From an uncultured Clostridium sp. (GTDB lineage Bacteria; Bacillota; Clostridia; TANB77; CAG-508), in NCBI GenBank assembly GCA_958438515.1, contig CAUBRZ010000019.1:1-27563 (forward strand): 27,563 bases of DNA, written 5' to 3'. Shown here in pieces: positions 7,744 through 16,839 of the stretch; position 1 is the stretch's first letter, and each line of letters begins with the position of its first letter. The notes below the pieces were generated by a model. The model ran no database searches, had not been told where the DNA came from, and saw only the letters and a program-made list of their open reading frames with translations. The position numbers and the translations under genes were made by a program.

Positions 7744-8423
7744 TGTTAGCAGTTATAAAAAAGGAATTTAAAACTTATTTCTTTTCACCAGTAGGATATG
7801 TATTTATAGGATTATTTTTAATCATGTTTAGTATCTTTTTTTATGTAGATGTATTTAAATATCAAAGTACAAATTTTGAATATATTTTTTATTCAGGAGC
7901 AACAATATTGACATTTATTGTTCCTATTCTTACAATGAGAACAATTGCAGAAGAAAGAAAAACAGGAACAGAACAATTATTACTTACATCACCACTTAGT
8001 ATTACAAAAGTCGTATTAGGTAAGTTCATAGCAGCAACACTAATCGTTGTAATTACAGAAATATGTACATTTTTATATTTTGCAATTTTATGTTATTTTG
8101 GAAAACCACCTATTACAACAGCATTAGTTACACTATTAGGATTTTTATTATTAGCAATGAGTTATATTTCATTCGGGATATTAGCATCAAGTATAACAGA
8201 AAATCAAATAATAGCAGGAGTTATAACAGTAGGATTTTTCATACTAACATGGTTTTTACCACAATTTAGTAGTGCGTTTACGAATTTTTCGTTAATTAAT
8301 ATGTTTTCTAAGTTTCCAACAGGGCAGATTGATATTGCAGATACTGTAACTTATATTACATTTACAGCAATGTGTTTACTTCTTACAGTGATTGTTATGC
8401 AAAGAAGAAAAAGTGTAAGATAG
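7743..8423 (+). CDS. ABC-2 type permease, GldF-like
   Basis: A 226-residue membrane protein with six predicted helices: around 17-38, 50-66, 95-118, 125-148, 155-175 and 200-220. It carries the conserved ABC-2 segment PILTMRTIAEERKTGTEQLL (about 61-80), a cytoplasmic coupling region that contacts the ATPase. It is translationally coupled to the upstream ATPase gene by a one-base overlap and followed 13 bases later by the GldG-like gene, so the three act as one complex. Length and layout match the GldF-type permease. It ends with a basic tail (QRRKSVR) in the cytoplasm. Confidence 0.9.
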   Translation: MLAVIKKEFKTYFFSPVGYVFIGLFLIMFSIFFYVDVFKYQSTNFEYIFYSGATILTFIVPILTMRTIAEERKTGTEQLLLTSPLSITKVVLGKFIAATLIVVITEICTFLYFAILCYFGKPPITTALVTLLGFLLLAMSYISFGILASSITENQIIAGVITVGFFILTWFLPQFSSAFTNFSLINMFSKFPTGQIDIADTVTYITFTAMCLLLTVIVMQRRKSVR

Positions 8424-8436
8424 GAGGGAATATAAA

Positions 8437-9963
8437 TTGAAAGAAAAAAAATTGAAGGAAAAAAAGGATAAAAAGAAGGTTAGCAAAAAGGAAAAAACAC
8501 CGAATAAATTTATAGAGACAATTAAGAAAAAATGGTTAATTGATGGAACAAAAACATTGATATTAGTAGCCATTATAATAGCAATATTTGTATGTATAAA
8601 TATTGGAATGCAAAAATTAGAATTAACACCAATAGATTTTAGTCAAGAAAAACTCTATACATTAACACAAGAGAGCAAAGATAAAGTAAAAAATATTGAT
8701 AAAGATGTCCATATTTATTTTGTAGGATCAACTGATGATGATGCAAATTTAGATATAGCAAAACAATATAAAAAAGCAAATGAAAGAATTGTAGCAGAAG
8801 CAGTAGATATAAACAATAGACCAGATTTAGCGCAAAAATATGGTATAGAAAGTGGGACACAAGGGATAATTGTTGAATGTGGAGAAAAGTCAAAGGTATT
8901 AACATCAAGTGACTTAGTAACATATGATACAACAACATATGAGACAATTAATATAGCAGAAGAGAAATTAACTAGTTCAATTCTTTCTGTAACAAGTAAT
9001 AAAGTTCCAAAAGTATATTTTTTAGAAGGATATAGTGAATTTTCACTTGATAAAAACATGAATTATTTGAAAACATTTTTATCAAATGAAGTAAATGAAG
9101 TGAAAACTTTAGATGTATTATCAACAGGAAAAATTCCTGATGATTGTGATACTTTAGTTATAACAACGCCATCAAAAGATTTTGATGACATCGCAACAAA
9201 TGCAATTATAGATTATATAAATTCAGGAAGAAATATATTATGGATGAATTCAGCTATTACAAGCAAAAAGGATATACCAAATGTTAATAAAGTATTAGAA
9301 ATATATGGAGTTAATCCATTTGAGGTTGGAATTATTAGAGAAACAGATACTAGTAAAATGGTAACAAATTCTCCAGATTTAATTATTCCTGAAATAGAAA
9401 GCTCTACAGTAACAAAAGACCTATATAATACAACAGGAGTAATACTTGTAAATGCAACTAAGATAAATATAAATGAAGATAAATTAGAAGAACTTAAAGT
9501 TAAAAAAACAGAGCTAGCATTAGCAAGTAAAGATTCGTATTTTAGAACTAATTTTAATAATCAACAAGATGCTATATCATCAGAAGATGAAAAAGGAACT
9601 TTTATTGTAGGAGCTGAACTTGAAAAAACAATAAAAGAAAAGAATGAAGAAACTAATGAAAGTGCAGTTACTTCAAAACTAATTATTTATGGTGAAAATT
9701 ACTTTGTATCAGATTATCAATTAAGCCAAAATTCACAATATGGAGCAATACAACTTGCATATAATAAAGATTTAGTATTAAATTCAATTGCATATTTAGT
9801 AGATAGACCAGAAGATATTACAGCAAGGAAAAACACAGGAACAGTAACTTATACTGCAACAGAAGAGCAAGATACAATAATAAGAATAATTATATTTGCT
9901 GTACCATTCATAATTATAATTGTAGGAATTGTTATATGGCAAATAAGAAGAAGAAAAAAATAG
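8437..9963 (+). CDS. GldG-like membrane-anchored auxiliary subunit of the ABC exporter
   Basis: A 508-residue protein with a Lys-rich cytoplasmic N-terminus, one membrane helix (about 42-59), a large extracytoplasmic domain and a second C-terminal helix (about 482-502, IIRIIIFAVPFIIIIVGIVIW) followed by a basic RRRKK tail. The soluble part resembles the ABC_transp_aux / DUF4350-type domain of GldG-family proteins, with the early segment FSQEKLYTLTQESKD and an alternation of strands and helices (VPKVYFLEGYSE; DTLVITTPSKDFDD). Start is TTG 8437, about 7 bases after AGGAGGG. It is the third gene of the operon, and a rho-independent terminator follows 11 bases after the stop. Its precise role in this family is unknown; it is presumed to bind or guide cargo outside the membrane. 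Confidence 0.85.
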   Translation: MKEKKLKEKKDKKKVSKKEKTPNKFIETIKKKWLIDGTKTLILVAIIIAIFVCINIGMQKLELTPIDFSQEKLYTLTQESKDKVKNIDKDVHIYFVGSTDDDANLDIAKQYKKANERIVAEAVDINNRPDLAQKYGIESGTQGIIVECGEKSKVLTSSDLVTYDTTTYETINIAEEKLTSSILSVTSNKVPKVYFLEGYSEFSLDKNMNYLKTFLSNEVNEVKTLDVLSTGKIPDDCDTLVITTPSKDFDDIATNAIIDYINSGRNILWMNSAITSKKDIPNVNKVLEIYGVNPFEVGIIRETDTSKMVTNSPDLIIPEIESSTVTKDLYNTTGVILVNATKININEDKLEELKVKKTELALASKDSYFRTNFNNQQDAISSEDEKGTFIVGAELEKTIKEKNEETNESAVTSKLIIYGENYFVSDYQLSQNSQYGAIQLAYNKDLVLNSIAYLVDRPEDITARKNTGTVTYTATEEQDTIIRIIIFAVPFIIIIVGIVIWQIRRRKK

Positions 9964-9974
9964 AATAAAATATA

Positions 9975-10006
9975 AAAAAATCCCATAAACTATTATGGGG
10001 TTTTTT
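9975..10006 (+). terminator. Terminator of the GldAFG-like operon, overlapping the next gene's ribosome-binding region
   Basis: A 14-bp stem (9975-9988 with 9993-10006, one G-T pair, 4-base loop) ends in TTTTTT. The 3' arm carries GGGG (9997-10000), the only Shine-Dalgarno-like run before the ATG at 10011. Confidence 0.85.
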
Positions 10007-10010
10007 ATTT

Positions 10011-11051
10011 ATGAAAAATATATTAAAAGTAGTATTTGTGATAATTGGAACATTAATAGGAGCTGGATTTGCTTCTGGTCAAGAAATATATTTGTTTTTC
10101 TTTTCTTATGGAATAAAAGGAATAGTAGGAATAATAGTATCTAGTATTCTAATGGGAGTTGTAATTTACAAAACCCTTATAATAGTAGATAAATACCAAT
10201 TAAAGAATTATAAAGAGTTTTTGAATGTATATATGCCAAAAGAGAAAAAATTAATATCAGTAAATATAAAAAGTATAATAAATATAGTAATTAATGCATT
10301 TATTTTAATTACTTTTTTCATTATGATAGCAGGGTTTGGTGCTTATTTTGAACAGGAATTAGGTATAAATAAAATAATAGGTAGCGTAATACTTGCTATT
10401 TTGAGTTTTGTTGTATTTATGACAAGCGTGAAAGGTGTAGTAAAGGTAAGTGAAATATTAGTACCAATATTAATTATCTTTATTACAATTATTGGTGTGA
10501 TAAATATAAAAGATATCAATCTAATAGAGCTAGAAAACTATATAATTAGAGTAAACAATTCAAATTATTTACTAAGTGGAATTTTATATTGTAGTTATAA
10601 TAGTATATTACTTATTCCGGTTTTAATAACATTAAAAAACTATATAAAAGATAAAAGACAAATAAGAATAATAGCTATTAGTACAACTATTATCTTAATA
10701 TTATTATCTATGATAATATTTTTATTATTAGTAAAAATTGATGTAGATATAACAATGTTGGAAATGCCTGTAGCTTATGTGGTATCTCATATGTTTAAGA
10801 TTTTAAAATTAACATATGGTTTTATTATACTTGGTTCAATTTTTACGACTGCTATATCATTAGGAACAAGCTTTTTACAAAATACTAGTAAAAGTAAAAA
10901 AGGTTATACACAAATTGCGTTATTTATGTGTATAATGTCTGCTATAATTTCAACAGTTGGCTTTTCAAATTTAATTAATTTATTATATCCAATTTTTGGA
11001 TATTTAGGTCTAATACAAATAGTAGCTTTAAGTTTAAAAAAAATAGAATAA
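10011..11051 (+). CDS. YkvI-family membrane protein (putative amino-acid/compound transporter)
   Basis: A 346-residue polytopic membrane protein with about ten helices. It opens with the family signature of YkvI-like proteins, a broken first helix containing IGAGFASGQEIYLFF (about 16-30), reminiscent of the unwound first helix of LeuT-fold transporters. Its substrate is not known; Bacillus YkvI is an uncharacterised membrane protein. The ATG at 10011 fits the family N-terminus, but its only upstream purine run lies inside the terminator hairpin of the preceding operon, and no separate promoter is evident in the 48-base gap. It must therefore depend on read-through or on a promoter inside the GldG-like gene. 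No clear terminator follows. Confidence 0.85.
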   Translation: MKNILKVVFVIIGTLIGAGFASGQEIYLFFFSYGIKGIVGIIVSSILMGVVIYKTLIIVDKYQLKNYKEFLNVYMPKEKKLISVNIKSIINIVINAFILITFFIMIAGFGAYFEQELGINKIIGSVILAILSFVVFMTSVKGVVKVSEILVPILIIFITIIGVINIKDINLIELENYIIRVNNSNYLLSGILYCSYNSILLIPVLITLKNYIKDKRQIRIIAISTTIILILLSMIIFLLLVKIDVDITMLEMPVAYVVSHMFKILKLTYGFIILGSIFTTAISLGTSFLQNTSKSKKGYTQIALFMCIMSAIISTVGFSNLINLLYPIFGYLGLIQIVALSLKKIE

Positions 11052-11220
11052 CAATAAAAATTTATAAAGCAAATAAAAAATAGCAATATAATGATAAAAA
11101 AATAATTATTTAAAAACTATTTGTCTTTCATATTATATAAATTTAAATCTAAAAATATTAGGAAGAAAAAAGTTTAGAACAAAGGGAAGTTTTTTGATAT
11201 AACAAAAAATAAAAAATACC

Positions 11221-11249
11221 TTGAAAAAAACGCTAAAAACTGATATAAC
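11221..11249 (+). promoter_or_regulatory. Near-consensus promoter of the DUF5711-like/cvpA pair
   Basis: TTGAAA (11221-11226), a 17-base spacer and TATAAC (11244-11249), 31 bases before the ATG at 11280. The preceding part of the gap (11052-11220) shows no gene and no clear terminator. Confidence 0.75.
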
Positions 11250-11279
11250 TAAGGCAAGAAAACAAAGGAGAACAAAAAT

Positions 11280-12464
11280 ATGAAAGATGTTTGGGCAGAT
11301 ACAAAAATACAAGAAAATAAGATAAACAAGAAGAAGATAATAATAACAGCTATAATAATATTACTTATTGTATTAACAATTGTTATAATTGGAGTATACT
11401 ATACCAATAGACAAGCTAGAGAGTGGATAGATAAGAATATATTTAGAAAAGAAGTTTTACAAGATAAGGTAACAACAATAGAATTAAAGGAAGAACAAAA
11501 TCCAAATATATATGCTTTTAATAAATATATAGGAATTTTAAATAAAACTACTTTTTCAATTTATGGAAACACCGGAAATGAAGAGAAAACATTAGAGATA
11601 CAAATATCAAATCCAATTTTTAATGCAGCAAATAGATTTTTAGCAATTGCAGAAGATAAGGGCCAAAAATTTTATATTGTTGAAGATAAAAATATATTAT
11701 GGCAAAAAGAAGTTGAAGGTAATATATCACAAATTCATGTAAACAAAAATGGATATGTAGCAGTTGTTATAGTAGATACAAGTTATAAAACAGTAATAAA
11801 GATGTATGACCCAAAAGGTAAGGAGATGTTTAATACATATTTATCTTCCACAAGAGCAGTAGATGTAAGTATATCAAATGACAATAAGTATTTAGCAGTT
11901 GCAGAAGTAGATACATCAGGAACAATTATAAAATCAAATATAAAGGTAATATCAATTGAGAAGGCAAGTTCAGATCCAACAAATTCATTAGAAAATACAT
12001 ATGAAAGTGAAGATAATAAATTGATTACTAACATCAAATATCAAGATAAAAATAAATTAGCATGTATGTATACAGATTCTATTCATTCGATAGATGATGG
12101 AAAAGATAATACATTAATAGATAACCAAAATAGAAAAGTAATATTTCAATCAATTAACTTAAATAACTATGCTTGTTCAATTGAGGAAAAATCTTCAGGA
12201 TTATTTACAGCAGATTCATTAACTAATTTAATAAATATAGGTAATGGTGAGAAAAAAGAATATATAGCTGAATCTGTTACTAAGGAATTATATACATATG
12301 GAAATATTATTGCTCTAAACCTAGGTACACAAGTAGAGTTTATAAACACAGATGGATGGCTTGTGAAAAGATATTTAGCGAATCAGGAAATTACTAACAT
12401 TGTAGTTTCAGAGAGTATAGCAGGTATTGTATATAGAGACAAAATAGAAATAGTAAATTTATAA
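11280..12464 (+). CDS. Membrane-anchored beta-propeller-like protein, DUF5711-like
   Basis: A 394-residue protein with a short charged cytoplasmic N-terminus, one membrane helix (about residues 21-43, IIITAIIILLIVLTIVIIGV) and a large external domain. That domain consists of repeated four-stranded blades (for example GYVAVVIVDTSYKTVIKMYD, and KYLAVAEVDTSGTIIKSNIKV), as in WD40/PQQ-like propellers. The pattern and the cvpA neighbour match the uncharacterised Clostridial DUF5711 family. An AAAGGAG ribosome-binding site precedes the ATG. The cvpA gene follows after 15 bases and is almost certainly co-transcribed. A role in envelope or cell-division physiology is inference from neighbours (CvpA, then LCP and carboxypeptidase genes). 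Confidence 0.75.
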   Translation: MKDVWADTKIQENKINKKKIIITAIIILLIVLTIVIIGVYYTNRQAREWIDKNIFRKEVLQDKVTTIELKEEQNPNIYAFNKYIGILNKTTFSIYGNTGNEEKTLEIQISNPIFNAANRFLAIAEDKGQKFYIVEDKNILWQKEVEGNISQIHVNKNGYVAVVIVDTSYKTVIKMYDPKGKEMFNTYLSSTRAVDVSISNDNKYLAVAEVDTSGTIIKSNIKVISIEKASSDPTNSLENTYESEDNKLITNIKYQDKNKLACMYTDSIHSIDDGKDNTLIDNQNRKVIFQSINLNNYACSIEEKSSGLFTADSLTNLINIGNGEKKEYIAESVTKELYTYGNIIALNLGTQVEFINTDGWLVKRYLANQEITNIVVSESIAGIVYRDKIEIVNL

Positions 12465-12479
12465 GGGAAGGGGCTTATA

Positions 12480-13097
12480 ATGGGGATTATTATTGATTTT
12501 ATAATTATTTTAATTATTTTGATGTCAATATTTTTAGGATATAAAAAAGGGCTAATTGAATTATCAATACATTTATTAGCTTTTATAATAGGGATTATAA
12601 TTACAATTATATTATATAGACCAATAGGTAACTTAATTATTAATAATACTCAAATTGATGAAAAATTACAAGAAACAATACAAGTAAGTATAGAAAATTT
12701 TATATCACAAGAAAATAATAATCAGGTTGAAAATAAACTAGTAGAAAGTGCTAAAAATGATATGTTACCTGAAACATCTAGAACTCTTTCCGTAAATATT
12801 ATTTATGGCATAATAATGATATTATTATTTGTTATAAGTAAAATAGTATTAATTTGTGTTAGCTCATTAGCAAACAACATAGCGAAATTACCATTAATAA
12901 AGCAGTTTAATGAATTAGGTGGAGGAATTTTTGGATTATTAAGGGGGTTGTTTATAACATATGTTATTTTAATGTTAATTAGTGTAATATCTATGATAAA
13001 TCCCAAAAGTTCTTTTAGTAAAATTATAGAACAATCATATATAACAAGAGTAATGAGTACATATAATATATTAAATATATTTTTTACAAAAACGTAG
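12480..13097 (+). CDS. cvpA: CvpA family membrane protein
   Basis: A 205-residue protein with four hydrophobic segments (about 3-20, 27-47, 104-126 and 146-168). It has the CvpA-like start IIDFIIILIILMSIFLGYKKGLIE and the later Gly-rich turn LGGGIFGLLRGLF (about 145-157). CvpA (colicin V production) proteins are inner-membrane proteins linked to envelope homeostasis; their molecular activity is unknown. The central loop (about 55-95) is hydrophilic and probably external. A GGAAGGGG ribosome-binding site precedes the ATG, and the gene is downstream of the DUF5711-like gene in the same transcript. Confidence 0.85.
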   Translation: MGIIIDFIIILIILMSIFLGYKKGLIELSIHLLAFIIGIIITIILYRPIGNLIINNTQIDEKLQETIQVSIENFISQENNNQVENKLVESAKNDMLPETSRTLSVNIIYGIIMILLFVISKIVLICVSSLANNIAKLPLIKQFNELGGGIFGLLRGLFITYVILMLISVISMINPKSSFSKIIEQSYITRVMSTYNILNIFFTKT

Positions 13098-13134
13098 TAA
13101 TTAGTTAGTTTAAATTTATATTTTATTTAGAAAA

Positions 13135-13166
13135 AGACTTTCTTATCCAAGAAAGTCTAAATTTTT
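13135..13166 (+). terminator. Terminator of the DUF5711-like/cvpA unit
   Basis: A perfect 10-bp stem AGACTTTCTT (13135-13144) / AAGAAAGTCT (13149-13158) has a 4-base loop and is followed by AAATTTTT. The T tract is displaced by three bases, so the call is good but not perfect. Confidence 0.75.
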
Positions 13167-13187
13167 ATAAAACTTTATTCTTATTTA

Positions 13188-13216
13188 TTGCCTTTTTGAT
13201 ACATTTTTGCTATACT
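13188..13216 (+). promoter_or_regulatory. Promoter of the LCP gene
   Basis: TTGCCT (13188-13193), a 17-base spacer and TATACT (13211-13216), with an extended -10 (TGC immediately upstream). The start codon lies about 30 bases further on. Confidence 0.75.
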
Positions 13217-13245
13217 AATAGCATGAAATTTTAGGAGTGAGAATT

Positions 13246-14649
13246 TTGGAAAATAAGAAATCAAACGAAAGAGTAAATGAAAATATTAAAAAAAAATATA
13301 AAAATAAAAACAAAAATAAAGATCATAAAAAGAAAAAAATGAAAACATGGAAAAAAGTTTTACTACTAATAATAGTAATTTTATTAGTATTAGGTGGAGC
13401 TTTTGCATATAAAGTTCATAAAAATGGTGGAGGCTTAACAGGAATGTTAGCTACTATGGTAGGACATGATGAAAACACAAAAAAGAACTTGGGTGAATTT
13501 AAATGTCTAATATTAGGAATCAGTACAGATCAAGAAGATGTAGACCTTACAGATACAATTATGGTTGCATCATATAATCCAAATACACAAAAAGGGACAT
13601 TATTATCTATTCCAAGAGATACATATACAGGGAAAAACCCTTCAAAAGCAACAGCATATGAAAAAATAAATGCATTATATTCTAGAAAGCACAGACCTGA
13701 TGAAACATTACAAGCAGTAAATGAAATAACAGGTTTAGATATTCAATATTATGTAGTAATAAAGACAGAAGCATTAATTAAATTAGTAGATGTAATAGGT
13801 GGAATTACTTTTAATGTTCCAATAGATATGGATTATGATGATGTAACACAAGATTTACATATACATTTAGAAGCCGGAGAGCAAAAATTAGATGGAGACA
13901 AAGCAGAGCAATTGGTAAGATTTAGACACAATAATAATGGAACATCATATCCAGAGGAATATGGAGATAATGATACAGGAAGAATGAGAACACAAAGAGA
14001 ATTTATTTTACAAGTTGTTAAACAAACAGCTAAACCAGGAAATATATTGAAATTAGGACAAATACTAGATGTGGCAAAAGAAAATGTAATAACTAATGTA
14101 GATTTTGGCGTAGCTAAAGATTATATACCATATGCAGTGGAATTTAACACAGAAAACTTATTAACAGAGACATTACCAGGAACAAATACAAATAAAAATA
14201 AAAGTGGAACTTGGATATTTGTACATGATAAGGTAAAGACACAAGCATTAGTACAAGAATTGTTTTATGATAGAGATAAAACAGAAGAAGAATTAAACGA
14301 AGAAAATAATCAAACGAATACACAAAATACTACAAATACAAGCGATACAACTAAAAATAAGACATATATAACTAATAAAGCTGAGGTTAAAGTAGAAGTA
14401 CTAAATGGAAGTGGAGTAAGTAAAAATTTACAAACAGTAGTAGATGATTTAGAAGGTGCAGGATATAAAGTAACAAGGACAGGAAGTACAAGTGCAACAT
14501 CTAAAACAACAATTACAAATAAAAAGAATGTAAGTGATACCTTATTAAAAAATATGAAAGAAGTATTAGAGGTAGGAACAATACAATATAATCAATCTAG
14601 TTCAAGTAAAGTAGATGTAACAATAATTATAGGTAAAGATTATAAGTAG
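13246..14649 (+). CDS. LytR-CpsA-Psr (LCP) family glycopolymer transferase with LytR_C domain
   Basis: An LCP-family enzyme that attaches undecaprenyl-linked glycopolymers (teichoic acid or capsule type) to peptidoglycan on the outer face of the membrane. It has a strongly basic cytoplasmic N-terminus (Lys/Asn-rich, residues 1-36), one membrane helix (about 37-55) and the LCP domain (about 87-250). LCP motifs visible are LILGIST, DTIMVASYNP, LSIPRDTY, the central Asp/Arg region GGITFNVPIDMDYDD, and QLVRFRH with RMRTQREF. After an Asn/Thr-rich linker comes a LytR_C domain starting VEVLNGSGV. The TTG at 13246 is chosen because AGGAGTGA lies just upstream; the in-frame GTG at 13237 is part of that Shine-Dalgarno. 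It has its own promoter and terminator. The glycopolymer is not identified. Confidence 0.92.
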   Translation: MENKKSNERVNENIKKKYKNKNKNKDHKKKKMKTWKKVLLLIIVILLVLGGAFAYKVHKNGGGLTGMLATMVGHDENTKKNLGEFKCLILGISTDQEDVDLTDTIMVASYNPNTQKGTLLSIPRDTYTGKNPSKATAYEKINALYSRKHRPDETLQAVNEITGLDIQYYVVIKTEALIKLVDVIGGITFNVPIDMDYDDVTQDLHIHLEAGEQKLDGDKAEQLVRFRHNNNGTSYPEEYGDNDTGRMRTQREFILQVVKQTAKPGNILKLGQILDVAKENVITNVDFGVAKDYIPYAVEFNTENLLTETLPGTNTNKNKSGTWIFVHDKVKTQALVQELFYDRDKTEEELNEENNQTNTQNTTNTSDTTKNKTYITNKAEVKVEVLNGSGVSKNLQTVVDDLEGAGYKVTRTGSTSATSKTTITNKKNVSDTLLKNMKEVLEVGTIQYNQSSSSKVDVTIIIGKDYK

Positions 14650-14671
14650 AATATTACATATGAAAAACAAG

Positions 14672-14706
14672 AAAAGATAAGGAATTTAAAATATTCCTTA
14701 TCTTTT
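14672..14706. terminator. Bidirectional terminator between convergent LCP and carboxypeptidase genes
   Basis: A perfect 14-bp stem AAAAGATAAGGAAT (14672-14685) / ATTCCTTATCTTTT (14693-14706) has a 7-base loop. It lies 22 bases after the LCP stop and 18 bases after the end of the minus-strand carboxypeptidase gene, and can serve both. Confidence 0.85.
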
Positions 14707-14724
14707 ATAAAAATTTATTCAAAA

Positions 14725-15954
14725 TCAATTATATCTTTTATTATTATTTCTATTCTTATGAAGTAAAATTATACAAATCAATGATATTAAAATAAGGCTA
14801 AAAATTATATAACATATATATTTAGGAAGTTTGGATTTATATACATTATTAGAAGCAACAATATTAGTAGTATATGTAACTCCATTAATGGTATAACTAG
14901 CTTTTCCTAAAACAGTACCTTCATATATAGGAGCAGATATATTATCATTTAAAATTATTTCAGGTTTTATTTCAGAAATGGATTCATTATTATTAATAAG
15001 AGCTAAAATTTCTTCACTAAGAAGTAAATTTAAATTTTTAGTATCTTTAGTAGCATTTTTAATTTCTATGTTAGAAACTATATCATTTTTATTAGCAATA
15101 GATTTAATTGAGTAATTAGAATAAGCATATTCGTAGATTATTTTTGTATCTGCAAATCTGTTATCACTTCCCAATATAACTCCAATTAATTCTAAATCAT
15201 CTTTATAACTAGAGGAAACAAGGCAACCTTTAGCTTGACTAGTGTATCCTGTTTTTCCACAAGTTAGATAAGGATAATAACTTTTAATATTTGGAACTAT
15301 AAGTTCATTAGTAGAAGTATAAGTCCTAATATCAGATTTATTTGTTGCAGGAATTGAACAAGAAGCTTTACCACAAATTTTTCTGAATGTATCATTTGTT
15401 AAGCAGTATTTCATAATATAGGCTAAATCATGTGCAGTAGTATAATGAGTTTCTTCATGTTTTCCATAGCAATTTGTAAAATGTGAGTCAGTTAAATTTA
15501 GATCAGATAACTTTGTATTCATCATAGAAACAAAGCTATTAATGGAACCTCCAACATGAATGGCCAATACATTTGCAGCATCATTAGCAGAATGAACTAG
15601 TAAAAGTTCTAATAATTGTTCAACTGTGAGTTGTTCGCCAACCTGAATATTAGCTGTAGAATATCCGTCAGGAATTGAGATTATAGCATCATAGTTAGCA
15701 GTTACAATATCATCTAAATTACAGTTTTCTAAAGTAATAATAGCTGTTAATATTTTTGTAGTACTAGCCGGGTACATTTTTTTGTTTCCATCTTTTTGAT
15801 ATAATACTTTATTTGTTCTATTATCCATTAGGTATGCAGATGATGCAGATATAGTAGGTTCTTTTATGCTTGTATCATCATAAGAAAAAGAATATCCCAA
15901 AGGTAATAGAATTAATAAAATTAACAATGTTATAGATATTTTCTTTATTTTCAT
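14725..15954 (-). CDS. D-alanyl-D-alanine carboxypeptidase, S11 family (DacF/PBP5-like)
   Basis: A penicillin-binding enzyme that trims the terminal D-Ala of peptidoglycan stem peptides outside the membrane. It has an N-terminal signal sequence (about 1-24). All three active-site motifs are present: S64-T-T-K67 (in YPASTTKILT), S122-A-N124 (in HSANDAAN), and K234-T-G236 (in CGKTGYTSQAKG). A PBP5-type C-terminal beta domain follows, with YEGTVLGKASYTINGV as its recognisable strand pair. A real membrane helix (about 380-400, CYIIFSLILISLICIILL) and a basic tail anchor it, rather than the amphipathic helix of E. coli PBP5. The ATG follows TAGGAG with a 6-base spacer. It is convergent with the LCP gene and divergent from comEA. 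Confidence 0.95.
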   Translation of the reverse strand: MKIKKISITLLILLILLPLGYSFSYDDTSIKEPTISASSAYLMDNRTNKVLYQKDGNKKMYPASTTKILTAIITLENCNLDDIVTANYDAIISIPDGYSTANIQVGEQLTVEQLLELLLVHSANDAANVLAIHVGGSINSFVSMMNTKLSDLNLTDSHFTNCYGKHEETHYTTAHDLAYIMKYCLTNDTFRKICGKASCSIPATNKSDIRTYTSTNELIVPNIKSYYPYLTCGKTGYTSQAKGCLVSSSYKDDLELIGVILGSDNRFADTKIIYEYAYSNYSIKSIANKNDIVSNIEIKNATKDTKNLNLLLSEEILALINNNESISEIKPEIILNDNISAPIYEGTVLGKASYTINGVTYTTNIVASNNVYKSKLPKYICYIIFSLILISLICIILLHKNRNNNKRYN

Positions 15955-16054
15955 TTTTTTCTCCTAATTAATATAAAAATAATATATCGTATTTTAAACA
16001 AAAATTCAATAGTAAAAATCAAGAGTTAAAAATCTTGGTTAGAAAGGTAGGAAA

Positions 16055-16732
16055 ATGGGTTTTAATCAATTAAATAAAAAGCAAAAAATAATATTAATAA
16101 TAGTAGCAATTATTGTAATGGTTGGTATTGGATATTATATGTATGTAAAAGATAATGTTAATGTAGAAAATGATAAAGAAAATTTAGAAATAGAGCAACA
16201 GAAAATTGATAACAATGAAAATAATGTAGATTCTAATAAAAATGATAATTTAAACATAATAGTACACATATCTGGGGCAGTAAATAAGGAAGGAGTAATA
16301 GAATTGAAAGAAAATTCTAGAATAGCAGATGCAATTGAAAAGGCAGGAGGCTTAAAAGATAATGCTTGTATGGACGAAATAAATTTAGCATATAAATTAG
16401 AAGATGGTATGAAAATTCATATACCAACTATAGAAGAGCAAAAAAATGAGAATATTAAAGAAGAATCAAATAATTATATAGAAAAAAACAATATAGTTGG
16501 AGATACTAATACAAATAGTAACAAACAATCTAAGCAGACAACTAAAGTAAATATAAATAAAGCAACACAAACTGAACTAGAAGCTCTACCAGGAATAGGA
16601 CCATCTATAGCATTAAAAATAGTAAATTATAGAAAGGAAAATGGAAAGTTTAAATCAATTGAAGATTTAAAGCAAGTAAATGGAATTGGTGATAGTAAAT
16701 TTAATAAAATAAAAAATTTAATTACCATATAA
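16055..16732 (+). CDS. comEA: ComEA-like competence protein: membrane anchor, SLBB, helix-hairpin-helix
   Basis: A 225-residue protein that in competent bacteria binds incoming double-stranded DNA at the outer face of the membrane and passes it to the ComEC channel. The order is standard: N-terminal membrane helix (about 12-30), acidic Asn-rich linker, SLBB domain (about 69-128, starting IIVHISGAVNKEGVIEL), Asn/Lys linker, and paired helix-hairpin-helix motifs at the end (from VNINKATQTELEALPGIG to VNGIGDSKFNKIKNLI). The ATG follows AAAGGTAGG. No comEC or comEB is adjacent, so whether it serves natural transformation cannot be told from this window. No clear promoter is seen in the 100-base divergent spacer. 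Confidence 0.9.
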   Translation: MGFNQLNKKQKIILIIVAIIVMVGIGYYMYVKDNVNVENDKENLEIEQQKIDNNENNVDSNKNDNLNIIVHISGAVNKEGVIELKENSRIADAIEKAGGLKDNACMDEINLAYKLEDGMKIHIPTIEEQKNENIKEESNNYIEKNNIVGDTNTNSNKQSKQTTKVNINKATQTELEALPGIGPSIALKIVNYRKENGKFKSIEDLKQVNGIGDSKFNKIKNLITI

Positions 16733-16771
16733 TATTTTCTAGGATATTTATATGTTTAGATAATAATTATA

Positions 16772-16800
16772 TTGACAAATATTACAATTCATAGTAAAAT
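16772..16800 (+). promoter_or_regulatory. Near-perfect sigma-A promoter of the DtxR-like/SufCB operon
   Basis: TTGACA (16772-16777), an exact 17-base spacer and TAAAAT (16795-16800). Transcription should start around 16807, inside the palindrome described in the next entry. Confidence 0.88.
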
Positions 16801-16818
16801 GTTAGAACAAACTAACAT
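16799..16818 (+). promoter_or_regulatory. Palindromic operator candidate at the transcription start of the SUF operon
   Basis: ATGTTAG-N6-CTAACAT is a perfect 7+7 inverted repeat that begins inside the -10 element and spans the predicted start site. Its TTAG...CTAA core resembles the DtxR/IdeR box (TTAGGTTAG-CTAACCTAA). The first gene behind it encodes a DtxR-like regulator, so autoregulation by occlusion of the start site is the simplest reading. Confidence 0.7.
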
Positions 16819-16839
16819 GAATAAGGAGTTTTATAAAAA

